Part shown: positions 53,246-62,351 of the stretch, one piece after another
Layout: every line of letters starts with the position of its first letter
How positions within the stretch are numbered: position 1 is the stretch's first letter
NCBI GenBank assembly: GCA_015067485.1
Contig: SVMJ01000001.1
Coordinates: forward strand, 62,001-126,000
Direction: 5' to 3'
DNA: 64,000 bases
DNA from: Oscillospiraceae bacterium
GTDB taxonomy: Bacteria > Bacillota > Clostridia > Oscillospirales > JAAYXM01
The notes under the pieces: model-generated
The model's input: only the letters and a program-made list of their open reading frames with translations
What the model was told of the DNA's origin: nothing
Databases searched by the model: none
Translations under genes and position numbers: made by a program

Positions 53246-54264
53246 TACTCTTCCTCCGTGTGAAGTTGTGCATAAAGTTTATCATATCGCTCAAGTTCTC
53301 GCTTAAGCAAATTCGGAGTATCAAGTCCGTACGGGCACTTTGCTTTGCACTGCCCGCACTCAATGCAGTTTTGTATCAAATCCATCTTCTCGCGCCATTC
53401 TTTCGTAACAAAGCCTTGGTACGGTGCGCGTCCAAGCATCAAACTCATACGTGCCGCCTGGTTGATTTCGATTCCGACCGGGCACGGCATACAATATCCG
53501 CAGCCACGGCAAAAATCACCCGAGAGCCCTTCTTTTTGGCGTTCAATTTCGGCTTTCATCGTATCGTCTAAAACAGGCGGATGTTCTTCAAGAAGCAAAA
53601 ACTCTTCGAGTTCTTCCATTTTTTGAATCCCATAAATGGGAACAACTGTGGGATATTGATTGAGAAATGCAACCGCCGCGCTTGCATTGTTGATGAGCCC
53701 ACCCGACATTGCTTTCATCGCGATAAATCCGATATCGCGTTTTTCACATTCAGAAACGATCTCACGTTCCGGTTCTCCCGAGAGCAAACAAAACGGGAAC
53801 TGCAATGTATCAAACAGTCCGCTTTCAATTGCTTCCCAAGCAATTTTGATGCGGTGGTTGGTCATGCCAATATAGCGGATCTTCCCCTGCTCTTTGGCAC
53901 GTATGAGAACTTCCCACACATCATCATTGGGAAGGGTTGCAGGATTGTGGAGTTGATAGATGTCGATATAATCCGTCTTCATCATACGCAGGCTGTTTTC
54001 GAGATTCTTTTGCACAAATTCTGCGCTATCGGTCGCAGATTTGGTTGCGATCACGATTTTATCGCGCACATCCGACAGTGCCGCGCCGATTTTCGCTTCA
54101 CTATCGGTATAGAACTGCGCAGTATCAAAGAAATTGATACCGGCTTCATAGGCACGGCGCAGGATCTTTGTGGATTCCGATTCGGGAATGCGCTGAATCG
54201 GGAGTGCACCGAAGGATGTTTTTGTTACCCATAAATCGGTTCTTCCCAAACGGACTTTTCGCAT
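53245..54264 (-). CDS. Aldo/keto reductase with two [4Fe-4S] cluster motifs
   Basis: 339-residue NAD(P)H-dependent oxidoreductase with a C-terminal ferredoxin-like domain. The catalytic tetrad is visible as FFDTAQFY (Asp, Tyr), IVIATKS (Lys) and IYQLHNP (His). From about residue 260, [13 protein letters not shown] and [14 protein letters not shown] supply eight cysteines for two clusters. This fused type is common in anaerobes; its substrate is unknown. The ATG at 54264 follows TTGGGAGGTCG. It is translationally linked to ung by a one-base overlap, an odd pairing with no obvious shared role. Confidence 0.88.
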   Translation of the reverse strand: MRKVRLGRTDLWVTKTSFGALPIQRIPESESTKILRRAYEAGINFFDTAQFYTDSEAKIGAALSDVRDKIVIATKSATDSAEFVQKNLENSLRMMKTDYIDIYQLHNPATLPNDDVWEVLIRAKEQGKIRYIGMTNHRIKIAWEAIESGLFDTLQFPFCLLSGEPEREIVSECEKRDIGFIAMKAMSGGLINNASAAVAFLNQYPTVVPIYGIQKMEELEEFLLLEEHPPVLDDTMKAEIERQKEGLSGDFCRGCGYCMPCPVGIEINQAARMSLMLGRAPYQGFVTKEWREKMDLIQNCIECGQCKAKCPYGLDTPNLLKRELERYDKLYAQLHTEEE

Positions 54265-54291
54265 AGTTACGACCTCCCAAGCGATAGAACA

Positions 54292-54320
54292 AAAGCCGAC
54301 GTATACCACGCCGGCTTTTT
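54292..54320 (-). terminator. Terminator of rpmE
   Basis: 12-bp arms AAAAGCCGACGT and ACGCCGGCTTTT (one mismatch) 14 bp after the rpmE stop codon; the T-tract is TTTTGTTC on the minus strand, so it is moderate in strength. Confidence 0.7.
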
Positions 54321-54333
54321 CAAAACAAACTTA

Positions 54334-54546
54334 TTACTTGTTGTCAGCAGAGCGATTAAACTTCTTGTTGAAGCGATCAACGCGTCCACCGGAGTCAACC
54401 AATTTCTGCTTACCGGTAAAGAACGGATGGCACTTGGAGCAAATTTCAACACGGATGTCCTTCTTGGTGGAACCGGTTTCAATTACATTACCGCAAGCAC
54501 AAGTAATCGTGGTCTGCTCGTAATTCGGATGAATTCCTTCCTTCAT
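54334..54546 (-). CDS. rpmE: 50S ribosomal protein L31, zinc-binding form
   Basis: 70 residues. [19 protein letters not shown] opens the protein and the C+ zinc motif is complete with CACG and [13 protein letters not shown]. This is the zinc-containing paralogue; a zinc-free RpmE2 is not in the window. ATG at 54546, 8 nt after GAGG; promoter at 54589-54617. Confidence 0.97.
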   Translation of the reverse strand: MKEGIHPNYEQTTITCACGNVIETGSTKKDIRVEICSKCHPFFTGKQKLVDSGGRVDRFNKKFNRSADNK

Positions 54547-54588
54547 GATTGTCACCTCTTTCGGGATACATTTCTACATACTGTTAGT

Positions 54589-54617
54589 AGTGTAACATGG
54601 TCAAAGAAAAAAATCAA
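54589..54617 (-). promoter_or_regulatory. Promoter of rpmE
   Basis: Minus strand TTGATT, 17 nt, TACACT, 43 nt before the rpmE ATG. Confidence 0.65.
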
Positions 54618-54654
54618 GACTTTTTTCGTCATTTCCTAATTTTTTCTTTCTTTC

Positions 54655-55089
54655 CTACTCCGCTTTCGCCAATGCTTCAAGTGCGAGCAGATAACTCATA
54701 CTGCCAAAACCGCAGATGACTCCCATGCAAACCGGAGCAAGTACCGAATGATGACGAAACTCTTCGCGCTTATGGACGTTGCTCAAATGTACTTCTACAC
54801 ACGGCAGGCGGATCGCCGCGATCGCATCACGGATCGCGATACTGTAATGCGTGAAAGCACCTGCATTCAAAATCACACCGTCAAATTCATCGCGTGCTTC
54901 GTGGAGCCAATCGATCAGTTCCCCTTCGTGGTTGGATTGCTTACAAACTACGCTCACGCCCAACTCTTCCGCGCGTGCGCACACCGCAGATTCGATGCTC
55001 TGCAAAGTATCAGTTCCGTAAATCTGAGTTTCGCGAGTACCGAGCAAATTCAGATTCGGACCATTCAGCAGTAAAAACTTTTTCTTCAT
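54655..55089 (-). CDS. aroQ: 3-dehydroquinate dehydratase, type II
   Basis: Dodecameric shikimate-pathway enzyme. 144 residues. [19 protein letters not shown] contains the catalytic arginine and tyrosine, [11 protein letters not shown] and [15 protein letters not shown] bind substrate, and [17 protein letters not shown] supplies the conserved histidine. It starts 3 bp after the TIM-barrel gene; yqeG, the TIM-barrel gene and aroQ form one operon. Confidence 0.96.
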   Translation of the reverse strand: MKKKFLLLNGPNLNLLGTRETQIYGTDTLQSIESAVCARAEELGVSVVCKQSNHEGELIDWLHEARDEFDGVILNAGAFTHYSIAIRDAIAAIRLPCVEVHLSNVHKREEFRHHSVLAPVCMGVICGFGSMSYLLALEALAKAE

Positions 55090-55092
55090 TAC

Positions 55093-55947
55093 CTACACCT
55101 CTTTTTGATACATCTGTTTCATTGCGAGTGCATCTTCCGCTTGCGTTCCCGCACTTTCACAAATGATGGTGGGTTCATAACCGCGTTTTACCAGTACGCG
55201 GGCAAGCGGCACAAAATCGGGACCGTACATTTGATCCTCAAATGTCAAGTGGCGAACTTCTCCGGATTTCTCGGTAAATTCGATTTTGGAAAAATGACTG
55301 TGGAATCGTTTTACACGGTCAAAGCCCAGATGTGCTTCCATCACATCAAATATTGCTTCAAAATCTTCTTCGACGCGCAAAATTCCGTTGTTTCTCGCGT
55401 TATAATGCCCGAAATCAATGCAAGGAACGAGTCGGCGATCTACTTTGCACAGTTCCATCACTTCTTCGAGAGACCCGAGTTGATTTACGCCGCCCATCAA
55501 TTCGGGACAAAGTGTAATCTCGCCATATCCCGCCGCGTCGCAAGCATCTACCACCAATTTCATGGTCTCACAAGCGATCTCAAGTGCTTCACTACGAGTG
55601 CGTTTCATCAGTGATCCGCTATGGATGACCACGCGTGTTGCACCAAGTGCCTGTGCCGCTTCGCAACTTTTCAGCGCATAACCTGCAGTTTTTTCTCTCC
55701 GCTCAGGATCGGGGTTTGCAAGATTCATAAAATACGGAGCATGGACGGACATACAGATTTGATATTCCTTTGCTTTTGCACCGATTTCACGCGCGGTGTC
55801 CACTCCGATCAAAACGCCTTTTCCGCATTGGTATTCATACGCGTCTAATCCAAAGTCATGCAACCATTTCGGCGCTTCTACCGACGATTTGTGTCCTGCA
55901 GCGTGGAAACTGTCTGAGTTTCCCGCAACGCCAAACAAAGTGCTCAT
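55093..55947 (-). CDS. Endonuclease IV-like TIM barrel protein
   Basis: 284 residues resembling AP endonuclease family 2 (Nfo). Metal-site pieces are visible: SVHAPYFMNLANPDPERRE, VVIHSGS, CPELMGG, CIDFGHYNAR, RFHSHFSK and ICESAG. By my alignment the Nfo motif D-R-H reads V-R-H here, so the third zinc site may be changed and the activity is uncertain. ATG at 55947, 1 bp after the yqeG stop codon, preceded by AAAGGGAAG. Confidence 0.8.
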   Translation of the reverse strand: MSTLFGVAGNSDSFHAAGHKSSVEAPKWLHDFGLDAYEYQCGKGVLIGVDTAREIGAKAKEYQICMSVHAPYFMNLANPDPERREKTAGYALKSCEAAQALGATRVVIHSGSLMKRTRSEALEIACETMKLVVDACDAAGYGEITLCPELMGGVNQLGSLEEVMELCKVDRRLVPCIDFGHYNARNNGILRVEEDFEAIFDVMEAHLGFDRVKRFHSHFSKIEFTEKSGEVRHLTFEDQMYGPDFVPLARVLVKRGYEPTIICESAGTQAEDALAMKQMYQKEV

Positions 55948-55948
55948 A

Positions 55949-56389
55949 CTACTTCCCTTTCTTTCGCGGTTTAATCGACGGAACGCGAATGGTAAGAAGC
56001 CGTGCACGGCGCGCACCAAACACATCCGTCAAATATTTATCGCCGATGAAACAAGTTTCTTTTCGTTTTGCCTTTAATGCTCGCATTGCACGCCAGATTT
56101 GAATTCTGAGCGGTTTTGCGCTTCGCCAGTAATACGGAATATCAAGATCGTTACAGAATAATGCGACTCGCTCTTTGCAGTTGTTGGAAACAACCGCAAA
56201 GCGGATTTCCTCTTCTTTGAGCGCGTTGATCCAATCGCGCATTTCCTGTGTCGGAATCTGGGTATCATAATCCGCAATCGTGTTGTCAAGATCAGACAAA
56301 ACCGCAGAGATTCCACGGCTTTTCAAAAAGGCAGGTGTGATCTCATAAATATTTGCAAATTCCAAATGCGGTCGGAACCAATGTCTCAT
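55949..56389 (-). CDS. yqeG: YqeG-family HAD phosphatase
   Basis: 146-residue HAD IIIA-type phosphatase. Motif I is VLSDLDNTIADYD, motif II lies in FAVVSNNCKERV, and motif III in CFIGDKYLTDVFGA. Bacillus YqeG sits with the ribosome-assembly GTPase yqeH; here it is with aroQ and a TIM barrel. The start is the ATG at 56389, where the sequence (MRHWFRPHLEFANIY) lines up with the usual N-terminus; an in-frame TTG at 56410 is less likely. Confidence 0.87.
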   Translation of the reverse strand: MRHWFRPHLEFANIYEITPAFLKSRGISAVLSDLDNTIADYDTQIPTQEMRDWINALKEEEIRFAVVSNNCKERVALFCNDLDIPYYWRSAKPLRIQIWRAMRALKAKRKETCFIGDKYLTDVFGARRARLLTIRVPSIKPRKKGK

Positions 56390-56491
56390 ATACAATCCAT
56401 CCATTTCCAATTCATAACAAAATCAGATGTTTCATAACATTATAGCACAGATATCAACGCGGTGCAAATACTGTTTTGAAGGAAGATCGTT

Positions 56492-57235
56492 ATGAAACAA
56501 AATCTTATTTTGGTAAGTCCCGACGAGGCACATTTGACTCACGAAAAAAAAGCATATCTTGCGTATCGGATTTTAGGCGATCATCTGTTTCGCGGAGCGA
56601 TTTCTTCCGATACGCACGGTGGTTGGATGGTGATCGTATCAATCGAAAGCAACACCTTTTCCTCAGATTTATTCTCCGAAATTATATCCGAATGCCTGAC
56701 ATTCGGATATGACGGAGTTCTGTTTTTATCTGCATCTTTTTCACAAGAATCAATCGATTTTTTAAGCGAGTTAAAAAACAGGTTGTTCCGGTATAACATT
56801 TCACTCATTCTTCCACTCACAATTTCATCATGCTGCCACGGTGCAAAGTTTCACTTTCACTCGGCTGTTTCGGGTGGGTCTCTTCGTGGTTATTTAGAAG
56901 ATCTAATCCGCAAGTTCGGTGCAAAAAATCTAGTCGTTGAACATCAGTTGACACGCCGTAAATTTGATATGCCGTCATCCGACGCCAGCGGCACTCCAAT
57001 CACCGAATGTGAACTTCAAAAACTGCTCTCCGATCCCGGAATCCAACCGTTTTACTCACCTGAACTCTGTATGAATTACTGTACCTATCACACAAAAGAC
57101 GGTGCGCAGTTTGTATTATTCGATGATGCCCGTTCTCTCTCCGCAAAAGCAAATTTGTGCGAGACGCTTGGAATCGAGCAGCATCTGTATCTGTTTTCGG
57201 AAGTGAAAAATTTGTATTCCTCCCTTTGCTTTTGA
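56492..57235 (+). CDS. Degenerate GH18-like protein, probably non-catalytic
   Basis: 247 residues without a signal peptide. The C-terminal FDDARSLSAKANL (210-222) is the pattern that closes family 18 glycosidase barrels such as the spore-coat YaaH type (FEDARS.xAK). The catalytic motif DxxDxDxE is replaced: the matching strand YDGVLFLSA has D74 but L77, L79 and A81, so all three later acids are lost. It may bind glycan or act as a scaffold. The family call is by eye. AAGGAAGATCG lies before the ATG. It ends 36 bp before the HMA gene. Confidence 0.6.
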   Translation: MKQNLILVSPDEAHLTHEKKAYLAYRILGDHLFRGAISSDTHGGWMVIVSIESNTFSSDLFSEIISECLTFGYDGVLFLSASFSQESIDFLSELKNRLFRYNISLILPLTISSCCHGAKFHFHSAVSGGSLRGYLEDLIRKFGAKNLVVEHQLTRRKFDMPSSDASGTPITECELQKLLSDPGIQPFYSPELCMNYCTYHTKDGAQFVLFDDARSLSAKANLCETLGIEQHLYLFSEVKNLYSSLCF

Positions 57236-57271
57236 GTTCTTTTATGGTACAATGAACATGAGGTGAATGTC

Positions 57272-57481
57272 ATGGCAAAAAAACGCATTATGATCGAAGG
57301 TATGAGTTGTTCCCATTGCTCTTCCCGTGTGGAAAACGCGCTCAACGCACTTGACGGAGTAAAAGCAAAAGTCAACTTGAAGAAGAAGTTTGCCGAAGTT
57401 CGTGCAGATGAAACAGTCAGCGACTCGCTTTTGCGTGAAGCCGTGGAAACTCTCGGGTTCACAGTCGTTGAAATTGAGTAA
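57272..57481 (+). CDS. Heavy-metal-associated (HMA) domain protein, CopZ-like
   Basis: 69-residue ferredoxin-like metal-binding protein. MxCxxC is present as MSCSHC (C13, C16), and ALNALDGVKAKVNLKKK and LREAVETLGFTVVEIE complete the fold. Such proteins carry Cu(I) to a P-type ATPase; none is adjacent. ATG at 57272 with AGGTG upstream. TTTGCT, 17 nt, TACAAT (near 57225-57253) is a plausible promoter overlapping the end of the preceding gene. Confidence 0.88.
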   Translation: MAKKRIMIEGMSCSHCSSRVENALNALDGVKAKVNLKKKFAEVRADETVSDSLLREAVETLGFTVVEIE

Positions 57482-57486
57482 AATAA

Positions 57487-57517
57487 AACCGCTGCAGAAA
57501 TCTGCAGCGGTTCTTTT
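57487..57517. terminator. Bidirectional terminator between the HMA and DUF4830 genes
   Basis: 11-bp arms AACCGCTGCAG (57487-57497) and CTGCAGCGGTT (57502-57512), four-base loop, then CTTTT on the plus strand and TTTTATTT on the minus strand. Confidence 0.88.
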
Positions 57518-57995
57518 ATTCATCTCGGGAAAGTCCGTGTAAAAAGCCATCCATCTTTGCCGACGAAACATCGCCACCAATGAGCTTGTTTTTATATACC
57601 AAAATCGTTGCGATCACATTGGCTTCTCCGCTCGGGTGGTTCGTAACTGCGTAACTGTATTTCATCACATGTTTCCCCGCATATTTTTCAAGATCAAATC
57701 CTTGCTCTTTCTGCACTTCGTTGTACTGCGCATAAGTCGCATCAAACTCAGACGGAATAGTAACTTCCATAAACTCGACCGGGTCTTTTTCCACCTGCCA
57801 TCCAAACGACTCCAAAAGCGAGATCCGATCTTCTGCGGTCTTGATTTTTTCAGGGCGTTCCACACTTGCGGACACCGCAATTTCCGCGGCATTGCGATCT
57901 GCCACCAGTGCGATCACACCGCACAGTAAAAATCCCATCAAAAGAACCCCTGCAACCATTTTTTGTCTTGTTAGTTTTGTGGTTACCACCAGCAT
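57516..57995 (-). CDS. Membrane-anchored hypothetical protein, probable DUF4830
   Basis: 159 residues: one N-terminal transmembrane helix (about 13-32, MVAGVLLMGFLLCGVIALVA) and an outside alpha/beta domain with RISLLESFGWQVEKDPVEFME and FDLEKYAGKHVMKYSYAV, as in DUF4830 proteins of clostridia. Function unknown. The ATG at 57995 lies 7 nt after AAGGGG; an earlier ATG abuts that site. Confidence 0.7.
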   Translation of the reverse strand: MLVVTTKLTRQKMVAGVLLMGFLLCGVIALVADRNAAEIAVSASVERPEKIKTAEDRISLLESFGWQVEKDPVEFMEVTIPSEFDATYAQYNEVQKEQGFDLEKYAGKHVMKYSYAVTNHPSGEANVIATILVYKNKLIGGDVSSAKMDGFLHGLSRDE

Positions 57996-58083
57996 AAACA
58001 TTCCCCTTCCGTTCTGGCTAATTTTCATCGTGATGTATACTTATGTCTAAATTTTAAACAATATGACAAACACGTGGATTTTG

Positions 58084-58113
58084 TTGACGGGAAGGTGCTT
58101 TTTATGATATGAT
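58084..58113 (+). promoter_or_regulatory. Promoter of the methyltransferase-ECF-truA operon
   Basis: TTGACG (58084-58089), 18-nt spacer, TATGAT (58108-58113), about 45 nt before the methyltransferase ATG. Confidence 0.6.
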
Positions 58114-58157
58114 AATAAATAAAAATTTCTACTCTCTTGTTTGATTTTGGAGGCAAC

Positions 58158-59021
58158 ATGTGGATTTCTGATGCATGGAAAGATTACGAAATATTAGACT
58201 GCGGAGACGGTGAAAAATTAGAACGTTGGGGTTCTTATCATTTGGTCCGTCCGGATCCGCAGGTTATTTGGGAATCGCCACGTAAAAACCCGCTTTGGCA
58301 TCGTCCCGATGCGATGTATCGCCGTTCCCGCACGGGCGGCGGTGAGTGGAGTGCACACAAGCTCCCTGCACGTTGGACGGTTTCCTACCGTGAACTGACC
58401 TTCCAGGTGAAACCGATGAACTTCAAGCACACAGGTCTGTTCCCCGAACAGGCGGTAAACTGGGACTTCATCATGGACTCCATTCGAAATGCAGGACGTC
58501 CCATCCGCGTTCTCAACTTGTTCGCTTATACCGGCGGTGCTACCATGGCGGCCGCAGCGGCAGGTGCTTCGGTGTGCCACGTGGATGCCGCGAAAGGCAT
58601 GGTCGCCTGGGCAAAGGAAAATGCGGCCTGCTGTGGGTTGGAATCCGCTCCAATCCGTTGGATCGTGGATGACTGTGTAAAATTTGTGGAACGCGAAATC
58701 AAGCGCGGCAAGTTCTACGATGCGATCATTATGGACCCGCCGTCCTACGGTCGCGGTCCTTCGGGCGAGATTTGGAAACTGGAAGAGCGTCTCTACCCGT
58801 TCGTATCTCTTTGCAGTAAAGTTTTGTCCGACAAACCGCTTTTTGTTCTCATCAACTCGTACACAACCGGGCTTGCCCCGTCAGTTCTCCGTTATATCAC
58901 CGAGTCCATTTTCACTCCGCGCTTTGGCGGTCATAGTGAGTGCAATGAACTCGGTCTCCCGGTCACCGAAACCGGGCTGGCTCTACCTGCCGGCGCAACT
59001 GTGCGTTGGTCTTGTAAATAA
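58158..59021 (+). CDS. Class I SAM-dependent methyltransferase, RlmI/RlmK-like
   Basis: 287 residues. The Rossmann SAM site is LNLFAYTGGATMAAAAAG followed by HVDAAKGMVAWAKENAACC; the catalytic loop is MDPPSYGRGP. These mark the rRNA large-subunit m5C/m7G methyltransferase superfamily (COG1092-type), but the N-terminal PUA domain of RlmI is missing. The substrate is probably rRNA, by family. The ATG at 58158 follows TTGGAGGCAAC. It starts the unit that continues into ecfA1 after 14 bp. Confidence 0.83.
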   Translation: MWISDAWKDYEILDCGDGEKLERWGSYHLVRPDPQVIWESPRKNPLWHRPDAMYRRSRTGGGEWSAHKLPARWTVSYRELTFQVKPMNFKHTGLFPEQAVNWDFIMDSIRNAGRPIRVLNLFAYTGGATMAAAAAGASVCHVDAAKGMVAWAKENAACCGLESAPIRWIVDDCVKFVEREIKRGKFYDAIIMDPPSYGRGPSGEIWKLEERLYPFVSLCSKVLSDKPLFVLINSYTTGLAPSVLRYITESIFTPRFGGHSECNELGLPVTETGLALPAGATVRWSCK

Positions 59022-59035
59022 CAAGGAGTTATTCT

Positions 59036-59878
59036 ATGGAATATTCATTGAAAGCCTGCGATTTGTGCTATTCCTACTCGGAAGAAGGAAAAGAACAGAG
59101 TCTTGTTTTGGATCACATCAATTTAACCGTTACGCCGGGCGAATATGTCGCAGTTTTGGGTCATAACGGCTCGGGTAAATCCACATTCGCAAAACATTGC
59201 AACGGGATTTTGCTTCCTTGCGGTGGTACCGTGTATGTCGGAGGGATGGATACACAGGATGAAAAACTCATCTACGAGATTCGCAGACTGTGCGGCATGG
59301 TGTTTCAAAACCCCGACAATCAGATCGTTGCGACCATGGTAGAAGAAGACGTTGCCTTTGGTCCGGAAAACCTGGGGCTTCCCCATGATGAACTTCGTGC
59401 TCGCGTGGATTACGCATTGAAAGCGGTTGGGATGTATGAATACCGCAACCACGCGCCGCATCTGCTCTCCGGCGGGCAAAAACAACGCATTGCAATCGCA
59501 GGCGTAATCGCAATGCGCCCGCGCACCATTGTTTTCGATGAAGCAACCGCAATGCTCGATCCCATCGGACGGCGAGAAGTTCTTTCCACTATCTGTAAAC
59601 TGAACCGCGAAGAAAATATCACGATGGTTTGCATTACACACCACATGGAAGAAGCCGCAGAAGCAGACCGTATCGTGGTGTTTGACCACGGCACGATCGC
59701 GCTTGACGGCACACCCGAAGAAATCTTTGCACAAGTGGAAACTTTGCGAAGTCTCGGTCTCGCGGTTCCACAAACGGTGGAACTGCTCCACGCATTAAAC
59801 AAGCACGGGCTTTCCCTGCCGCTTGACAGATTGGATCCCATCTCTTGTGCAGAAGCAATTTATTCCGCTATCAACTGA
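59036..59878 (+). CDS. ecfA1: Energy-coupling factor transporter ATPase A1
   Basis: 280-residue ABC ATPase of group II ECF vitamin importers. Walker A GHNGSGKSTFAKH, Q-loop region VFQNPDNQIVATMVEEDVAFG, signature LLSGGQKQR, Walker B TIVFDEATAML. The DEATAML and VEEDVAFGPEN motifs place it as EcfA1. It serves several S components encoded elsewhere; none is in the window. Confidence 0.96.
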   Translation: MEYSLKACDLCYSYSEEGKEQSLVLDHINLTVTPGEYVAVLGHNGSGKSTFAKHCNGILLPCGGTVYVGGMDTQDEKLIYEIRRLCGMVFQNPDNQIVATMVEEDVAFGPENLGLPHDELRARVDYALKAVGMYEYRNHAPHLLSGGQKQRIAIAGVIAMRPRTIVFDEATAMLDPIGRREVLSTICKLNREENITMVCITHHMEEAAEADRIVVFDHGTIALDGTPEEIFAQVETLRSLGLAVPQTVELLHALNKHGLSLPLDRLDPISCAEAIYSAIN

Positions 59879-59893
59879 TTTGGAGGCATTCTC

Positions 59894-60769
59894 TTGACAG
59901 AAACGATCATGCGCGTCTGCAACCTGTCCCACACATACAACGCCGGGACATCTCTGACGCATTCCGCAATTCATGATGTCAACTTTGAATTGTATCAAGG
60001 TGAAATATTGGGGATCATCGGGCATACCGGCTCGGGAAAATCCACACTCATTCAGCATTTGAACGGGCTTTTGTCTCCGTCTTCCGGTACAGTTTCGTTC
60101 CGCGGCGAAGACATCCATTCGTCCAAGCAGACGCTGCATGATGTTCGTTTCCATGTCGGTTTGGTGTTCCAGTATCCCGAACATCAGCTTTTTGAAGAAA
60201 CCGTGTTCAAAGATATTGCATTCGGTCCTCGTAACATGGGGCTTTCGGAATCGGAGATCGAATCCCGCGTTTTGGAAGCGCTGGAAGCAGTCGGGCTTTC
60301 TTCTTCGGTTTTGGAAAAATCCCCCTTTGAACTTTCCGGCGGACAGAAACGTCGTGTTGCCATCGCGGGTGTAATCGCGATGCAACCGAATGTTCTGATT
60401 TTGGACGAGCCCACCGCAGGACTTGACCCGAAAGGTTGCGCAAGTATTTTGCGCCACATCAAGGAATACAACCAAAAAACAGGCGCAAGTATCATCATCG
60501 TCTCTCACAGCATGGAAGATATTGCCGCAATGGCAGATCGGATCATGGTGATGTGCGGTGGAACAAACGAACTCATCGGCACACCCAACGAGATTTTCTC
60601 TCAAGTGGAAATCCTCCAAAAGGCAGGTCTTGTCGTTCCGCAAGTTACTGCGGTTATAAAAGCACTTTGCGATCGCGGGCTTCCGCTCGACACCGCGCTT
60701 TATACGGTGGAAGATGCGTGTAATGCGATTTTGGGTTTGATGAATCGGGAGGTGCCTTATGCTGAATGA
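59894..60769 (+). CDS. ecfA2: Energy-coupling factor transporter ATPase A2
   Basis: 291 residues. Walker A GHTGSGKSTLIQH, Q-loop VFQYPEHQLFEETVFKDIAFG, signature ELSGGQKRR, Walker B LILDEPTAGLD. FQYPEHQLFEET is the EcfA2 hallmark. It begins with TTG at 59894, 7 nt after GGAGGC, and overlaps ecfT by 11 bp. Confidence 0.96.
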   Translation: MTETIMRVCNLSHTYNAGTSLTHSAIHDVNFELYQGEILGIIGHTGSGKSTLIQHLNGLLSPSSGTVSFRGEDIHSSKQTLHDVRFHVGLVFQYPEHQLFEETVFKDIAFGPRNMGLSESEIESRVLEALEAVGLSSSVLEKSPFELSGGQKRRVAIAGVIAMQPNVLILDEPTAGLDPKGCASILRHIKEYNQKTGASIIIVSHSMEDIAAMADRIMVMCGGTNELIGTPNEIFSQVEILQKAGLVVPQVTAVIKALCDRGLPLDTALYTVEDACNAILGLMNREVPYAE

Positions 60770-61583
60770 CATTACTTTAGGGCAATACTTCCCCGGAAAC
60801 TCCTTGCTTCACCGTTTGGACCCACGCGCAAAACTGATTTTGAGTTTGGTATATATCGTTACACTCTTTTTGTGCAGCGGTCCGATCTCATTTGCCATTA
60901 TGGCAGGACTTTTGACGGTTGCCGTCATCCTCTCCCAAATCCCGTTTTTCGTGATTTTGAAGAGTTTGCGCCCCATTTTGATCCTACTTCTGATCACCAC
61001 AATTTTCAATCTCTTTTATATGCAAGAAGGAACTGTCTTATTGCAGTTATGGATCCTTCGCATCACCGACTACGGGCTGTACAATGCATTCTTTTTGATC
61101 CTCCGCATTGTACTTCTGATCACAGGGACATTTGTGATGCTGACTTACACAACATCTCCCATTATGCTGACTGATGCAATCGAATCACTGCTCAGTCCAC
61201 TCAAAAAGTTCCATGTCCCGGTACATGAGCTTTCCATGATGATGTCGATCGCACTGCGTTTCATCCCTACGCTGATCCAAGAAACCAACAAGATCCTTTC
61301 TGCGCAGAAATCGCGCGGTGCGAATTTTGATTCCGGGTCTCTCTTTGCCCGTGCAAGAGCGCTCGTCCCGGTTTTGGTTCCGCTCTTTGTCAGCGCGTTT
61401 CGCCGCGCGGAAGAATTGGCGGTTGCAATGGAATCCCGTTGCTATCGTGGCGGTTCCGGGCGAACTCGCCTGCGTGTCTTAAAATTCAAAAAATGCGATT
61501 ACTGTGTACTCATCGTATCGTTGACCGTGATCATACTTGCAGTCATCGCGCGATACACCATCTCATTTGGAATGTTGCCGTAA
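60759..61583 (+). CDS. ecfT: Energy-coupling factor transporter transmembrane protein
   Basis: 274-residue membrane coupling subunit with five to six helices. HRLDPRAKLILSLVYI opens it, and the two ATPase-contact motifs are AQKSRGANFD and MESRCYRGG near the C-terminus. Completes ecfA1-ecfA2-ecfT; truA follows after 12 bp, the standard clostridial order after the ribosomal-protein operon, though the usual rpoA-rplQ genes are replaced upstream by a methyltransferase. Confidence 0.96.
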   Translation: MLNDITLGQYFPGNSLLHRLDPRAKLILSLVYIVTLFLCSGPISFAIMAGLLTVAVILSQIPFFVILKSLRPILILLLITTIFNLFYMQEGTVLLQLWILRITDYGLYNAFFLILRIVLLITGTFVMLTYTTSPIMLTDAIESLLSPLKKFHVPVHELSMMMSIALRFIPTLIQETNKILSAQKSRGANFDSGSLFARARALVPVLVPLFVSAFRRAEELAVAMESRCYRGGSGRTRLRVLKFKKCDYCVLIVSLTVIILAVIARYTISFGMLP

Positions 61584-61595
61584 AGGAGCCGCATC

Positions 61596-62351
61596 ATGCG
61601 CCACATCGCGTTACTTCTCTCATTTGACGGAACTCAATATCACGGCTGGCAGATTCAGTCGAATGCAACCACCGTCCAGGGAACTCTGTGCGATGCGCTC
61701 GTTCAGGTTGCCGGTGTTACCGCACCGCCCGTGGGTTGTGGACGCACGGATGCAGGGGTTCATGCGGAGTATTATGTCGCTGATTTTTTCACCGAAAGCA
61801 AAATCCCGCTGGATCGCTTCCCCGTTGCGCTGAACACAGTTCTGCCACATGATATTGTGGTGCACAAAGCATGCGAAGTCTCGGATGATTTCCACGCGGT
61901 ACATTCGTGCATCCGCAAGGAATACACCTATCGTATGTATACCGCCAAAACTCCAAATCCGTTTCTGCACAACCGCGCCCTGTTTTATCCGTATCCTTTG
62001 GATTTGGAATCTCTGTGTCACGCTGCGCAAAATATGGTAGGAACGCACGATTTTGCAGCCATGCGCTCTCTCGGCACACCCGTTAAAAGTACCGTCCGCA
62101 CAGTTTATGAATTTGATATTACACAGAATGGAAACGAAATCGCGTTCCGCATCGCGGCAAACGGATTTTTGTATAACATGGCTCGCACCATGGTGGGGAC
62201 ACTGCTCGCCGTGGCACAAAAGAAATTCTCTCCCGATGAGATTCCTTCGATTTTAGAAAGCGGAGACCGCTCCCGTGCAGGTGCCACCGCACCCGCATGC
62301 GGGCTTTACATGACACATTCCGATTACGGAAAGGAGCTTTTCCATGCGTAA
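61596..62351 (+). CDS. truA: tRNA pseudouridine(38-40) synthase
   Basis: 251 residues. The catalytic aspartate is in GCGRTDAGVHA; LLSFDGTQYHGWQIQ at the start and ANGFLYNMARTMVGTLL are typical. Modifies positions 38-40 of the anticodon arm. It overlaps the DUF5711 gene by 8 bp. Confidence 0.97.
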   Translation: MRHIALLLSFDGTQYHGWQIQSNATTVQGTLCDALVQVAGVTAPPVGCGRTDAGVHAEYYVADFFTESKIPLDRFPVALNTVLPHDIVVHKACEVSDDFHAVHSCIRKEYTYRMYTAKTPNPFLHNRALFYPYPLDLESLCHAAQNMVGTHDFAAMRSLGTPVKSTVRTVYEFDITQNGNEIAFRIAANGFLYNMARTMVGTLLAVAQKKFSPDEIPSILESGDRSRAGATAPACGLYMTHSDYGKELFHA

